Shown: positions 26,297-35,439, counted from the stretch's first letter. The stretch: 64,000 nucleotides of DNA from Rhizobium etli CFN 42 (GCF_000092045.1 NC_007761.1:2731001-2795000); one strand, 5' to 3'. Numbers and translations are program-made. The notes: a model not told the origin generated them from the letters alone.

Positions 26297-27943
26297 ATGC
26301 GGAAAATTCCTGCTACCCGCTTGGCCCTCGAAAAAACGGAGGCAATAACTTGGGGCTTGATAGACCGGCTTTTATTCTTTGATCGCGATTTCAATCCGGT
26401 TGAACATTTGCTTGGCAATGCGCTGCCCGCTTCCGTCAAAGCAGCCGCCTCCTTCTGGGAGCTTTTTCCGGAGCTGGACAAATCGGCCGTCATGCTCGCT
26501 TTCCGATCACTGGGTGACAGCACCCAGCCTTTGCGAATAACAGGCGCACTCGGCGGATCACATGATTTGACGATCTATCGGATCGGTGATCTGTTTGCCG
26601 TGGTTCGGTCCGAGGAACACGTTGACGACGAGCGCGCAACCCTTTTACATCTCGCCACCCATGATCCGCTGACTGGACTGCCAAACCGGCGCCAATTCAG
26701 CGAGGACCTGAGCGCGCTGTTGCAGGAAACTGCAGGCTCGAGCGAGACCCTTTCATTAATGCAACTCGACCTTGACGACTTCAAACCTGTCAACGACACG
26801 CTCGGGCATGCTGCGGGCGACAAGCTTCTTCAATCGGCTGCAAGGCGTATCCAAGCCTGCCTCTCCAGCGATGACCGGGCCTATCGATTGGCCGGCGACG
26901 AATTCACGGTGATCTCCGTGGGCGGAGGACATCCGGCCAAAGCGCACCGCTTGGCGGAAGACCTGGTTGCCGCCTTCAAAAAACCCTTCACGATAGACGG
27001 CATCGCGCTCTTTGTCGGCACAAGCATCGGCATGTCCACCGCTCCGCCGGATGGCACGAGTCCGGAACAACTGATGAAAGCTTCCGACCTCGCACTCTAC
27101 GACGCCAAGAAAGAGGGGCGTGGTCGGGCAAAAGCCTATGACCCAGCAATGCTAGAATTGCTGGAGCAGCGGGAACTGCTGCGCCGCAGTCTGCGTATGG
27201 CGCTCGAGCAACAGCAATTCTATGTCGAATACCAGCCGATTGCCGAGGGCGGCTGCATTGTCGGCTTCGAGGCGTTGCTAAGATGGCACCACCCCCTGCT
27301 TGGAATAATTCCACCGGCGGCATTCATTCCGATGGCCGAGGCGGACGGAATGATGCCAGACATTGGCGCGTGGGTTTTGGAGCAGGCATGTCGTGAGGCG
27401 ATGAAATGGCCGGAGAACTACCTCGTCGCCGTCAATCTGTCAGCGGCTGAATTCTTGACGAGCGGCCTGACCGACCGGATTTCCCACACGCTGGACCTGG
27501 TCGGACTGCCGCCCGAGCGTCTGGAGCTCGAAATAACCGAGAGCGTGCTGCTCGAGCGCACCGTCAACAACATTGATACGCTCAACACGCTCAACTTATT
27601 GGGCTTACGAATTTCGCTTGATGACTTCGGCACCGAATATTCGTCCCTGAGCTATCTGAAGACATTCCCTTTCGACACGATTAAGATCGACAAATACTTT
27701 ATCACCGATCTTGAAACCGATCTAAAAAGCCAAGCAATCGTCCGCTGCATCGTGAACCTTGCACATGACCTCGACATGCAGGTGACAGCCGAGGGAGTTG
27801 AAACGCCGGGGCAGGCGGAATGGCTGCACAGTGTGGGCTGCGACAGGCTTCAGGGCTATCTGCTGAGCAGGCCGCTTCCCGTGGAGGCCATTGACGAATT
27901 CATCAAAGGGGCGGAAGCATCCAAAAGCCACGCCCGACAATAG
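26297..27943 (+). CDS. GGDEF/EAL dual-domain c-di-GMP enzyme
   Basis: A 548-aa cytoplasmic protein: PAS-like N-terminus (about 20-110), GGDEF domain (about 115-280) and EAL domain (about 295-540). The diguanylate cyclase signature is AGDEF at 199-203, sometimes still active. The RxxD inhibitory site that normally precedes it is absent (LSSDD instead). The EAL domain keeps Glu325-Ala-Leu, NLSAAEF, ITESVLLE, LDDFGTEYSSL, IKIDKYF, AEGVE and LQGYLLSRPL, so phosphodiesterase activity is expected. It leads the partner-switching operon, linking c-di-GMP turnover to it. Confidence 0.9.
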   Translation: MRKIPATRLALEKTEAITWGLIDRLLFFDRDFNPVEHLLGNALPASVKAAASFWELFPELDKSAVMLAFRSLGDSTQPLRITGALGGSHDLTIYRIGDLFAVVRSEEHVDDERATLLHLATHDPLTGLPNRRQFSEDLSALLQETAGSSETLSLMQLDLDDFKPVNDTLGHAAGDKLLQSAARRIQACLSSDDRAYRLAGDEFTVISVGGGHPAKAHRLAEDLVAAFKKPFTIDGIALFVGTSIGMSTAPPDGTSPEQLMKASDLALYDAKKEGRGRAKAYDPAMLELLEQRELLRRSLRMALEQQQFYVEYQPIAEGGCIVGFEALLRWHHPLLGIIPPAAFIPMAEADGMMPDIGAWVLEQACREAMKWPENYLVAVNLSAAEFLTSGLTDRISHTLDLVGLPPERLELEITESVLLERTVNNIDTLNTLNLLGLRISLDDFGTEYSSLSYLKTFPFDTIKIDKYFITDLETDLKSQAIVRCIVNLAHDLDMQVTAEGVETPGQAEWLHSVGCDRLQGYLLSRPLPVEAIDEFIKGAEASKSHARQ

Positions 27944-28014
27944 TGCTCGAACTTTCGCCGTGCTTCTACATTGCATGCAGATCCAACGCTCCTGACACAC
28001 GAACGGAGGGCATA

Positions 28015-28521
28015 TTGGAAGAGGAAGCATCCCGCTTCGACGACCACGCATTTGTGCCGATGGTATCGCTGGAAATGAACGTTGCGATGTTCAAATCTCA
28101 ATGGCAGTTTTGCGACGAGATTACCGAATATCTCTCCGACCTCCTCGGTCAGGGTCACAGCGATCCGGCTCGCTACTCCAACTTTCTTTCGGTCGCGGCA
28201 AACGAGCTCGTAGAGCTCGCCTTCCGCGCGACAAACGAACGGGGAAAGATACGTTTCAGCCTCTCACGCAACGCGACGTTCAACCGGCTGAGAATTGCCT
28301 TTCCTTGCGATGAGGAATTCCGCCGCAAACATATCAAGGTAGGATCAAGCGAAATAGGGCATGGCCTCGATAACGGCTCCGGTCACCTGGTTACCAAGCC
28401 CGACGATGCCTTGCTCAGTAATCTGGCGACGATATTAGGCGCCGCTATCCGCATCGAGAGAGACGGCGAGGACGGGATCGAAATCATTGCCGATTTCCCC
28501 TCCGCCGAGGATTTCCAATGA
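28015..28521 (+). CDS. HATPase-like (anti-sigma kinase fold) regulatory protein
   Basis: A protein of about 168 aa using a TTG start at 28015 behind a GGAGGG ribosome site; a GTG at 27943 overlapping the previous stop would give 192 aa. The centre has an N-box-like AANELVELAFRATN followed by alternating strands, as in GHKL ATPases related to SpoIIAB/RsbW and the slr1658 group. The glycine boxes are weak (GHGLDNGSGHL). It may therefore bind partners with reduced or no kinase activity. It overlaps the STAS-methyltransferase gene by ATGA. Confidence 0.6.
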   Translation: MEEEASRFDDHAFVPMVSLEMNVAMFKSQWQFCDEITEYLSDLLGQGHSDPARYSNFLSVAANELVELAFRATNERGKIRFSLSRNATFNRLRIAFPCDEEFRRKHIKVGSSEIGHGLDNGSGHLVTKPDDALLSNLATILGAAIRIERDGEDGIEIIADFPSAEDFQ

Positions 28522-29690
28522 GCCTTCTTCCCCTGCCCTACACCGTGCGGTTTGATCCGACAAACCAAGAGCTCGTGCTGTCCGGCAAGATGCGGCCCGA
28601 AAGCACCGCGGAGATTGCCGATGCCCTCGAACTGATGCGGCAAAGTTTGGAAAGATATAGCGGCATCGTTTACCTCAATGTGAAACGCCTGACGCACATC
28701 AATATGACGGCCTTCGCCGCCCTCTCCGATGTCGTGGCGGCAGGCTGCCGAACCAGGCCGGAACGGCAGATTAAGATCATTACGTCGAGCGTGATGGCGT
28801 GGTCTGCCTCGCTGTTCGAGACGTTGACGGCATCGCAACCAAACCTATCGGTTGAAGTCTATGATTCGGCCTTTTATCCCGGGCAAAGCTTTGTCGAGGA
28901 CGAGAGCTTCATTCCCATTCTGCGCACGCAGACGAAAATGACATGGAGGCACGAACGCGAACTGTTACCACGCCACGGTCTGCGCAACGGTCAGGTAATG
29001 GCCGATATCTGTTGCGGCATTGGTGATTTCGCGGCTCTGGTTCAACGGGAATTCAGCCCGACCCGCCTTGTCGCACTGGACCACTCCGTGCGCAGTCTCG
29101 ACTATGCCCGCAAGGTCGCCGCCGAGTTCGGAATGGAAGGCATCGAGTACACCTATGGCGATGCTTCTCAGATGCTGCTTCGAGATAATCAATTCGACTT
29201 CGTGACCTGCCGGCACTCGCTACAGATTTTCGACCGCCCCGAGATGCTGCTCCGGGAGCTTTATCGTATCTGCAAGCCCGGCGGCCGTGTCTACATCACA
29301 AATGAAAAGAATTCGCATTGTTTGGGCGAGCCGCATGCCGACTCGATAAGATGGACCTACGAGGAAGTGGCGAAATTGTTCAGGCACTTCGACATGGATG
29401 TGGAGATGGGCCCGAAAAGCCGCCATCTCCTCCTCAACGCCGGCTTCGAGGACATCAAGGTCGACTGCTTCATGGTGACCAACCTTGACGGCGACCCCCA
29501 GGATTTTGCAGATATTATCGAAGCGTGGGAAAACGTCTATGCGGGTGAGATGGCGGTGCGCCGCGGCGATCCGCCGGATTTCATTCGCAGATTCCGGCAA
29601 GGATTCAAGGATCACGTCTTTGCCGCTCTTCACCCCAAGGGTTATGCAGGCTGGCCGATCTGGGCAGCCTCTGGTCGAAAGCCGCTGTGA
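28518..29690 (+). CDS. STAS domain fused to SAM-dependent methyltransferase
   Basis: A 390-aa fusion. Residues 1-120 resemble a STAS/anti-sigma-antagonist domain: FDPTNQELVLSGKM, then LNVKRLTHINMTAFAALSDV, where Thr64 sits at the position usually held by the phosphorylated Ser. Residues about 145-390 are a class I methyltransferase with the SAM motif DICCGIGD (163-170), VALDHS and an FDFVTCRHSLQIFDRP motif. The fusion suggests that a partner-switch signal controls a methyltransferase, or the reverse. The start overlaps the previous gene (ATGA) and the stop overlaps the next (TGATG). The methyl acceptor is unknown. Confidence 0.8.
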   Translation: MSLLPLPYTVRFDPTNQELVLSGKMRPESTAEIADALELMRQSLERYSGIVYLNVKRLTHINMTAFAALSDVVAAGCRTRPERQIKIITSSVMAWSASLFETLTASQPNLSVEVYDSAFYPGQSFVEDESFIPILRTQTKMTWRHERELLPRHGLRNGQVMADICCGIGDFAALVQREFSPTRLVALDHSVRSLDYARKVAAEFGMEGIEYTYGDASQMLLRDNQFDFVTCRHSLQIFDRPEMLLRELYRICKPGGRVYITNEKNSHCLGEPHADSIRWTYEEVAKLFRHFDMDVEMGPKSRHLLLNAGFEDIKVDCFMVTNLDGDPQDFADIIEAWENVYAGEMAVRRGDPPDFIRRFRQGFKDHVFAALHPKGYAGWPIWAASGRKPL

Positions 29691-32047
29691 TGGATGGATG
29701 GTCATCGAAAAGACCGGTCGGACTGAGCTCGTTTCGGGCGAAATTCATCCTGGTCGTCGGTGGAGCCGTTCTCTTCGACTTGTTGGTCAGCGGCGGCCTG
29801 GCGCTTTGGAATGTTCAGAGACTGTCGCGTGACGCAACGCTGGAAGTCGGCCAGGGCCTCGAAGCCGCAAGCCAGGAATATATCCGCACCTATGCCGATT
29901 CGACCGCAGCCCAGGTGAACCTGCTCCTGCGGCAGGTTCACAACGACGTCGACACTTTGGCAGGCGTGCTGCAGGCGCAGATCGACAATCCCGTGCGCAA
30001 TTCCGACGTCGGCGCGGCAATCGCCCGCACATCGCCAGACAGTGTTAGTCTGTCTTACGATGAGAAGGGGAAATGGTCGCAAAACGCCCCCGGCTCCGCT
30101 TCGGTCGTCAGCGTCTGGGGTTACTTGCTCGGTGAGGACCATCAGCCGAAACCCGAAATAAGGCGCGATATAGAGACAAGCGCGGTTCTCGATCTCGTTG
30201 CGCCGAGCCTGCTGCAGCACGGCGCTTCAAAGCTGCAGATGTATTACATCGGACCGAGGGAACGACCGATCTTCAGGACGGCCCCCTACACCGACCAGGC
30301 TCAGACCTTCGACCGCCTTTATCCCGGGCATAACGAAGCTGATTTCTGGAACTTCTTTTTTCCCGGCCTGTATGAGTCCTGGCAGGGATGGGCCAGGGAC
30401 ATGAAAACGCGACCCGTCGCGGACGATATCACGCAGACGGCCCCATATACGGATGCCATTACCGGCAAGCTGATCGTCAGTTTCTTTCATCCGCTCTGGA
30501 CCGCCGACCGGAAGGACGTCGCCGGGACGGCCGGCGCCGATATCACACTCGACCAGCTCGCCCAGACGGTCGAAAATGTGAAAGTGGCCCAGTCCGGCTT
30601 CGGCTTCCTGGCTATGTCCGACGGAAACGTGGTTGCGATCAACGGCACAGGCGAACAGACGCTCGGCCTGCGTTCTGCGAGCGGTGCGAGCGGAACCGGC
30701 GTGACCGGGCTGGAGCGTTCCTTGAAAGGAAGCGCCCAGCCTGCGATAGCGAAACTGGCTCTCGACCGGGAACAGGGCATTCAACACCTGCTGCTGCAGC
30801 GGGACGGCAACGAGGTCCCCTATATCGTCATCGTCAAGAAACTGCCTGCGACGAATCTCTGGTCCAGCGGCCCGGTTCGGCAGGAGGCGATGTTGCTGGG
30901 AGTGGTTGTGCCGGAACGGGAAATCGATGCCTCGCTCTATGCCGCCCAGGCGAAAATTTCCGAGGCCACCAACCGGATTGTGATCTATCAGATCCTGGCG
31001 ATCTTGATGTCGCTGCTGATTGTGACGATCGCTGTGTTTGCGGCTTCGAAACGCATAACGAGCGGGATCAGTGCACTTGCTGGGGCCGCCAAGCGGATTC
31101 AGGCGCAGGACTATTCCGTCAGAGTGGCGATAACAAGCAAGGATGAGGTAGGTGCTGCCGGTGAAGCATTCAATCGGATGGCCGAACAGATCAGCTATCA
31201 CACCGAAAATCTCGAGCAACTCGTCGAAGAACGAACGGCCCAGATCGCAGATCAGAAGGAAGAGATCTCGGCGTTGAATGCACAGCTCCAGCGAGAAAAT
31301 CGCCGTCTCGGAACAGAGGTGGCCGTCGCTGAAAGAATCCAGCTCATGGTTCTTCCGTTGCAACAGGAGCTGGAGGAATTTCAGGACATCGAGATCGCAG
31401 CCTATATGAGACCGGCGGAAGAAGTCGGCGGCGATTATTACGACGTATTGAAGAACGGAAGACGGCTGAAGATCGGCATCGGCGACGTCACCGGCCACGG
31501 GCTCGAAAGCGGCGTATTGATGCTGATGGTCCAGTCTGTCGCCCGCGCCCTTCAGGAGGCGGGAAACACCGACGCCGTCAAATTTCTGGCGGATCTAAAC
31601 AGCGCCCTGTTCAAGAACATAGTGAGGACGAAAATAGACAAACACCTGACCTTGGCCTTCCTTGACTATGACGGCCGGGAGATGATCTTGTCGGGGCAGC
31701 ACGAGGAAGTTGTCATCGTGCGGGCGAACGGTGAGATCCAACGCGTCGACACCATGGATCTCGGCATACCAATCGGCTTGGACGCCGATATTTCTGCATT
31801 CATCAAAACTCGAGAAATTACGTTCGAGAAAGGCGACCTCATCCTCCTGCACACCGACGGGGTAACAGAAGCAGCAAACGACTCGGGGGAGATGTTTGGC
31901 ATCGAACGTCTCTGCAGCGAAGCGCTTCGCTTGAAGGGTCAGAGCGCCGAGAAGGTCGTTTCCGGAATTGTCGCGACACTAATGCACTTCATCGGATCGC
32001 AGAAGATCTATGACGACATCACGCTTCTCGCAGTACGGCATAGGTGA
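29690..32047 (+). CDS. Membrane-bound SpoIIE/RsbU-type PP2C phosphatase with HAMP domain
   Basis: About 785 aa. A first membrane helix (about 20-42), a large periplasmic Cache-like sensor region (about 45-425), a second helix (about 433-455), a HAMP domain (about 456-510), a coiled coil (about 510-560), then a SpoIIE-type PP2C domain. Metal-binding motifs are GGDYYD, GDVTGHGLESG, LHTDGVTEA and YDDITLLAVR, so it should be an active Ser/Thr phosphatase. It likely dephosphorylates the STAS proteins of this operon in response to an external signal. The ATG at 29690 overlaps the upstream stop; GTG at 29687 is an alternative. Confidence 0.9.
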   Translation: MDGWSSKRPVGLSSFRAKFILVVGGAVLFDLLVSGGLALWNVQRLSRDATLEVGQGLEAASQEYIRTYADSTAAQVNLLLRQVHNDVDTLAGVLQAQIDNPVRNSDVGAAIARTSPDSVSLSYDEKGKWSQNAPGSASVVSVWGYLLGEDHQPKPEIRRDIETSAVLDLVAPSLLQHGASKLQMYYIGPRERPIFRTAPYTDQAQTFDRLYPGHNEADFWNFFFPGLYESWQGWARDMKTRPVADDITQTAPYTDAITGKLIVSFFHPLWTADRKDVAGTAGADITLDQLAQTVENVKVAQSGFGFLAMSDGNVVAINGTGEQTLGLRSASGASGTGVTGLERSLKGSAQPAIAKLALDREQGIQHLLLQRDGNEVPYIVIVKKLPATNLWSSGPVRQEAMLLGVVVPEREIDASLYAAQAKISEATNRIVIYQILAILMSLLIVTIAVFAASKRITSGISALAGAAKRIQAQDYSVRVAITSKDEVGAAGEAFNRMAEQISYHTENLEQLVEERTAQIADQKEEISALNAQLQRENRRLGTEVAVAERIQLMVLPLQQELEEFQDIEIAAYMRPAEEVGGDYYDVLKNGRRLKIGIGDVTGHGLESGVLMLMVQSVARALQEAGNTDAVKFLADLNSALFKNIVRTKIDKHLTLAFLDYDGREMILSGQHEEVVIVRANGEIQRVDTMDLGIPIGLDADISAFIKTREITFEKGDLILLHTDGVTEAANDSGEMFGIERLCSEALRLKGQSAEKVVSGIVATLMHFIGSQKIYDDITLLAVRHR

Positions 32048-32050
32048 GAC

Positions 32051-32608
32051 ATGGCGCCCAAAATATTCGGCATCGAATCTTTGGCGGAGATCAGCCTGGA
32101 TTCTGGCGCTCGCCTGACATTGAGGGATGGGCCGCTTCAGCTTGGATGGAAGCATTCAGGAATGACGTCGGACTTCATAGCGGAGATCATGGCGCTGCCT
32201 TATTCCCGGTCGAGGAAAGATTACCTGCAGGCGCATCATGATATTGGATACCTCAGCAACGAGCTGATCGAAAATGCCGTCAAATTCCGACAGCCTGGCG
32301 AAATCCTCATCGAAGCCGGCATCATCGATGGAAGCTTTCTGCTAAGGGTCAAGAATGCCGTCGACAGCGCGACAGCGTCTCGCTTCCAGCAGCTCCTGCA
32401 CCGCCTTCAATCGAAGGAGCCCGGTGTACTTCTTCTTGAGCAAATCGAAATCAACGCCATTTCGCCAGAAAGCGGTTCCGGTTTGGGCCTGCTCACCCTT
32501 TTGAGCGATTACGATGCGAGAATGGCATGGACATTCGAGAATAATGACGAGCATATCGCACTGACGACGACTGCAGCTGTGGCGATGCCCCCCTCCTCCA
32601 ATCGGTGA
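32051..32608 (+). CDS. slr1658/DUF6272-like ATP-binding regulator
   Basis: A 185-aa protein with a GHKL-like N-box (Asn70-Glu-Leu-Ile-Glu-Asn75) and a late glycine motif GSGLGLLTL (about 157-165). It matches the cyanobacterial slr1658-type group that occurs beside STAS partners. It is likely the kinase or binding partner of the STAS protein encoded 7 nt downstream, opposing the SpoIIE phosphatase. It starts 3 nt after the phosphatase stop. Confidence 0.75.
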   Translation: MAPKIFGIESLAEISLDSGARLTLRDGPLQLGWKHSGMTSDFIAEIMALPYSRSRKDYLQAHHDIGYLSNELIENAVKFRQPGEILIEAGIIDGSFLLRVKNAVDSATASRFQQLLHRLQSKEPGVLLLEQIEINAISPESGSGLGLLTLLSDYDARMAWTFENNDEHIALTTTAAVAMPPSSNR

Positions 32609-32615
32609 GCGAAGA

Positions 32616-32954
32616 ATGGAAATCAGCGACGAAAACTTCCGCGTATGGGCGGAAAAAAACGAGGTGTATTTCGATGGCGTCTTCCGCCTGGCTGGCCCGG
32701 ACGCCTATGCGCCGATCTATTCATTGATAACAGGCCTTCTCCATGAAGGGCACAAACAGGTGACGTTCGACCTGACGGGCCTCGAATTCCTGAATTCCTC
32801 GGGCATCAACCTCCTGGCAAAGCTGACGATCGAGGCTAGAAAGATGGGCGACCTCCTGCTCATCGTCAAAGGCACCCATCAACATCCGTGGCAGGCAAAG
32901 TCCCTCCCTAATCTGAAGAAGCTGCACCCGCTGCTCGAATTGCGGCTGGCGTAA
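32616..32954 (+). CDS. slr1659-like STAS-domain protein
   Basis: A 112-aa STAS-fold protein. The loop FLNSSGINLLAKL carries Ser61-Ser62-Gly63 at the site phosphorylated in anti-sigma factor antagonists. It is the last gene of the signalling operon and the probable shared substrate of the upstream ATPase (kinase) and SpoIIE phosphatase. A GAAGAATGG context gives a modest ribosome site. Confidence 0.8.
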   Translation: MEISDENFRVWAEKNEVYFDGVFRLAGPDAYAPIYSLITGLLHEGHKQVTFDLTGLEFLNSSGINLLAKLTIEARKMGDLLLIVKGTHQHPWQAKSLPNLKKLHPLLELRLA

Positions 32955-33405
32955 TCGGGCTTGAGCCGAGCCGCGGCATGGGTCCTCGGGCCAAGCCCGA
33001 GGACCCCGGAGATTGGGTCGGCGTCTCGCCAAACTTGGCAGGCCCGCATGCCGCATCTCGGATGGCGACCGGTGCTCCGCTCCCACGTTCTCGCCGCGCC
33101 GATCTGTGATCGCCTTTCCATGGACGAGCATAGGGAATTTGCTCCATGGAATTCATGCCGCATAGCACGATCTTTCACCCATCCGGATGATTGCAATCAC
33201 CGGTCCGGACTATAGATTAGGGCAGGTTTTCGGCAACTCCATCGAAAATAGTCGTCGATTGGGGCTCGATCTTCGCGGCGAGCTCTTTTTGAAGAGCATG
33301 CCCGAGCAAGCAGATGTGGCTGGTATAGAGGAACCGTCATGGCTGGAGCAGCCTTGGTCGGTCCGTGGGCTTCATGTCGTCGGATGATGTTTAAAGGGTA
33401 ACGAC
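32955..33405. repeat. Intergenic region with REP-like hairpin
   Basis: A perfect 11-bp stem with a 5-nt loop (32980-32990 with 32996-33006) starts 26 bp after the STAS stop. It belongs to the CTCGGGC-type REP class also seen at 42.2-42.4 kb and may end the operon transcript. A second, looser inverted repeat with TTCCATGG arms lies around 33117-33150. The rest, to the esterase start at 33406, shows no gene. Confidence 0.5.
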
Positions 33406-34344
33406 ATGCGCAAAACAATGGCCGCCGGCCTGGCCGCCTTGATCGCCTTCTATGTTCTCGGCGGCATGAGCGCGAGACATGAGATCTTTCCCTGGCCACA
33501 ACTTTCCGCGCTGAAGAAAATGATTAGCCCAGAGAAGGCGGCGGCTTCAAGCCGTTATACCTTCGACGACAAGGAACGACTCATCGCAGATGAATCAAAA
33601 ACCGCGGTGACCTGCCCGACCCAAACTGATCGAACTGCTGTCCTACTCATTCTTGGCCAATCGAACGCGGCCAACTACGGTGGACAACGGCACCGGTCAG
33701 ATTATGGCGCTCGCATTGTAAACGCCTTTGACAAACGGTGCTTCATCGCGGCGTCGCCACTTCTTGGATCGACTAATACCAAGGGAGAGTATTGGACGCT
33801 TCTTGCGAACAAATTGATCGGATCGGGACAAAATGACAGCGTCATCCTCGCACCTCTCGCATATGGCGGTTCAGAGGTCGCACGATGGGCGGCAGGCGGT
33901 GACCTCAATCCTGTGCTGGTCGACACAATGAAACAGCTTCAGGATTCCGGTTATCGGATAACGAGCGTCCTCTGGGTGCAGGGAGAGGCGGACCTCGTCA
34001 TGGGCACCACTTCCGAGGCCTACCAGAAACATTTCATGTCAATGGTTGACACATTGCGTCAGCACGGCGTCGAAGCACCCGTTTACATTTCGATCGCATC
34101 GAAATGCCTGGAACCGAGCAATGGCGGCTTCAAGGAGCATATTCCGGACAATGCGATCGTACGGGCGCAACTGGCCCTGTCAAAAAGCGGTCACGGTATC
34201 CGAGAGGGCGTCAATTCTGACGCGTTACTCGACGGAGATGACCGCTACGACGATTGCCATATCGGGGGCTCAGGCGCCGAGAAAGTGTCGCAGGCCTGGC
34301 TGAACCTTCTGCGTGGCGAGAGCCACCTGGAAAGCTCGCGATAG
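33406..34344 (+). CDS. SASA-type carbohydrate esterase (sialate O-acetylesterase/CE6-like), membrane-anchored
   Basis: A 312-aa SGNH-fold hydrolase. An N-terminal hydrophobic segment (about 5-22) anchors or exports it. Catalytic motifs are ILGQSNAANYGG with nucleophile Ser86, a WVQGEAD block, and a C-terminal Asp282-x-x-His285 (DDCHIGG). Relatives remove acetyl groups from sugars or xylan, so here surface polysaccharide de-acetylation is plausible. Four cysteines could stabilise an exported form. It is not in an obvious operon. The 204 bp after it (34345-34548) hold only the ribosome site of the next gene. Confidence 0.75.
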   Translation: MRKTMAAGLAALIAFYVLGGMSARHEIFPWPQLSALKKMISPEKAAASSRYTFDDKERLIADESKTAVTCPTQTDRTAVLLILGQSNAANYGGQRHRSDYGARIVNAFDKRCFIAASPLLGSTNTKGEYWTLLANKLIGSGQNDSVILAPLAYGGSEVARWAAGGDLNPVLVDTMKQLQDSGYRITSVLWVQGEADLVMGTTSEAYQKHFMSMVDTLRQHGVEAPVYISIASKCLEPSNGGFKEHIPDNAIVRAQLALSKSGHGIREGVNSDALLDGDDRYDDCHIGGSGAEKVSQAWLNLLRGESHLESSR

Positions 34345-34548
34345 TCTTCCCTGAACCGTTTCGCGACTTCGCGAGCTTCGACCAAGGCCGCCGCCCGCAC
34401 GCCGCGTCTCGGATGTTTCCTTAGGACCATAGCCGGGGCCTATCGCCGGACCTCAGTCCGATGTGCAACGCTCGACCGCAATCTATTCTTCACATCTGGT
34501 TAGTCGTGCAGCTGCACGGCACCTGATGCTCTGATTCGGAGGAATACA

Positions 34549-35169
34549 ATGCGGATAGCAACCTTAGCGTCCCTGGCCGTACTTTCGCTGACGCTTGCAG
34601 CAAGCCCGGCAACGATTGCGGGGCTCGACTTGAGCGCGCTGGCGAAGGACGGCGGAAACGGCGGCGGCAATGGTAGTGGCAACGGCGGCGGCCACGGAAA
34701 CGGTGGCGGCGACAACAGCGGTTCAAACCATGGCAACTCCAACTCGTCAGCCGTGAGAGGCAAATCGTCCGAGGCACCGGGCAAGTCCAAATCGGGCAAG
34801 TCAGACACCGCAGCCATCAGCACGAAAGAGAAGAACCTGTCGGCGCAGCTTGCGGGCCTGAATTCCTTGAAACGCAACTACAGGGCGCTGATGCACACAT
34901 CGGACCCGCGCATGGCTGCCATATCGGCCTATGCCGTGGCCTATGCCCAGTATGAAATCGACAACGGTATCGAGCCTGCGGCCGACGATCCCCTGCTCGG
35001 CGATCAGGCGCTGGAGGACGCGTTGGCTTCCGCAACGAAAAACGGTCAGGTCAGCCCGGCGGTCCTGGATGAAGCCAAGACCATTCTCGGGGTTGGCGAT
35101 GCCGACGGCAAGATTGATCAGATCCGCACCTCGCTGGAGAACGCCGTGTCGGCGACGTCAGACGAATAG
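34549..35169 (+). CDS. Secreted glycine/asparagine-rich hypothetical protein
   Basis: A 206-aa protein with a signal peptide (about 1-24), a low-complexity Gly/Asn/Ser region (about 34-66), a Lys/Ser-rich linker, and a helical C-terminal half containing SLKRNYRALMHTSDPRMAAI and LEDALASATKNGQVSP. The C-terminal part recurs in rhizobial exported proteins as far as I recall, without known function. GGAGG ribosome site. It is followed by a clear terminator. Confidence 0.7.
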   Translation: MRIATLASLAVLSLTLAASPATIAGLDLSALAKDGGNGGGNGSGNGGGHGNGGGDNSGSNHGNSNSSAVRGKSSEAPGKSKSGKSDTAAISTKEKNLSAQLAGLNSLKRNYRALMHTSDPRMAAISAYAVAYAQYEIDNGIEPAADDPLLGDQALEDALASATKNGQVSPAVLDEAKTILGVGDADGKIDQIRTSLENAVSATSDE

Positions 35170-35224
35170 CCACCTGGCGAGATGTGAGAGGTGCGCAGCC
35201 GACATTGCTTCGCACCGAACTACG

Positions 35225-35268
35225 AGAGCATTTCCGTTTCTCTCTGCGTCCGGAAATGCTCTTTTTTT
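35225..35268 (+). terminator. Rho-independent terminator
   Basis: A perfect 12-bp stem (35225-35236 with 35251-35262), 14-nt loop, followed directly by a run of T (35262-35268). It lies 56 bp after the glycine-rich protein gene. Confidence 0.85.
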
Positions 35269-35298
35269 GCCAATTTCCAGCCACGTCCTTATCGGCCA

Positions 35299-35427
35299 TT
35301 ACGCATTCGCCAGCTCAGCTCTCAGATAGGCAAAGGTCTCACTCACATAGTCAGCGAGGGACTTGCGTCCCTGCTCTTCCGCCCAGCGGTCGACCGCAAG
35401 GCGCAACGCGCCGACGAAAGCCCGCAA
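35299..35427 (-). pseudogene. TetR-type regulator, C-terminal remnant
   Basis: The last 42 codons before a stop (35299-35301) read LRAFVGALRLAVDRWAEEQG then a KSLADYVSETFAYLRAEL stretch, typical of a TetR C-terminal helix bundle as I recall it. Upstream, the frame degrades abruptly into repeat-like DNA (35440-35680) with no DNA-binding domain. It is best read as a truncated gene. Confidence 0.4.
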
Positions 35428-35439
35428 CCATGCGCCACG

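Noticed and set aside
30227..31498. 423-aa minus-strand open frame opposite the SpoIIE phosphatase
   Set aside because: A shadow frame with no motif; the phosphatase is clear on the plus strand.
33187..33387. 66-aa open frame between the STAS and esterase genes
   Set aside because: No ribosome site, no recognisable domain, and its codon use does not stand out.
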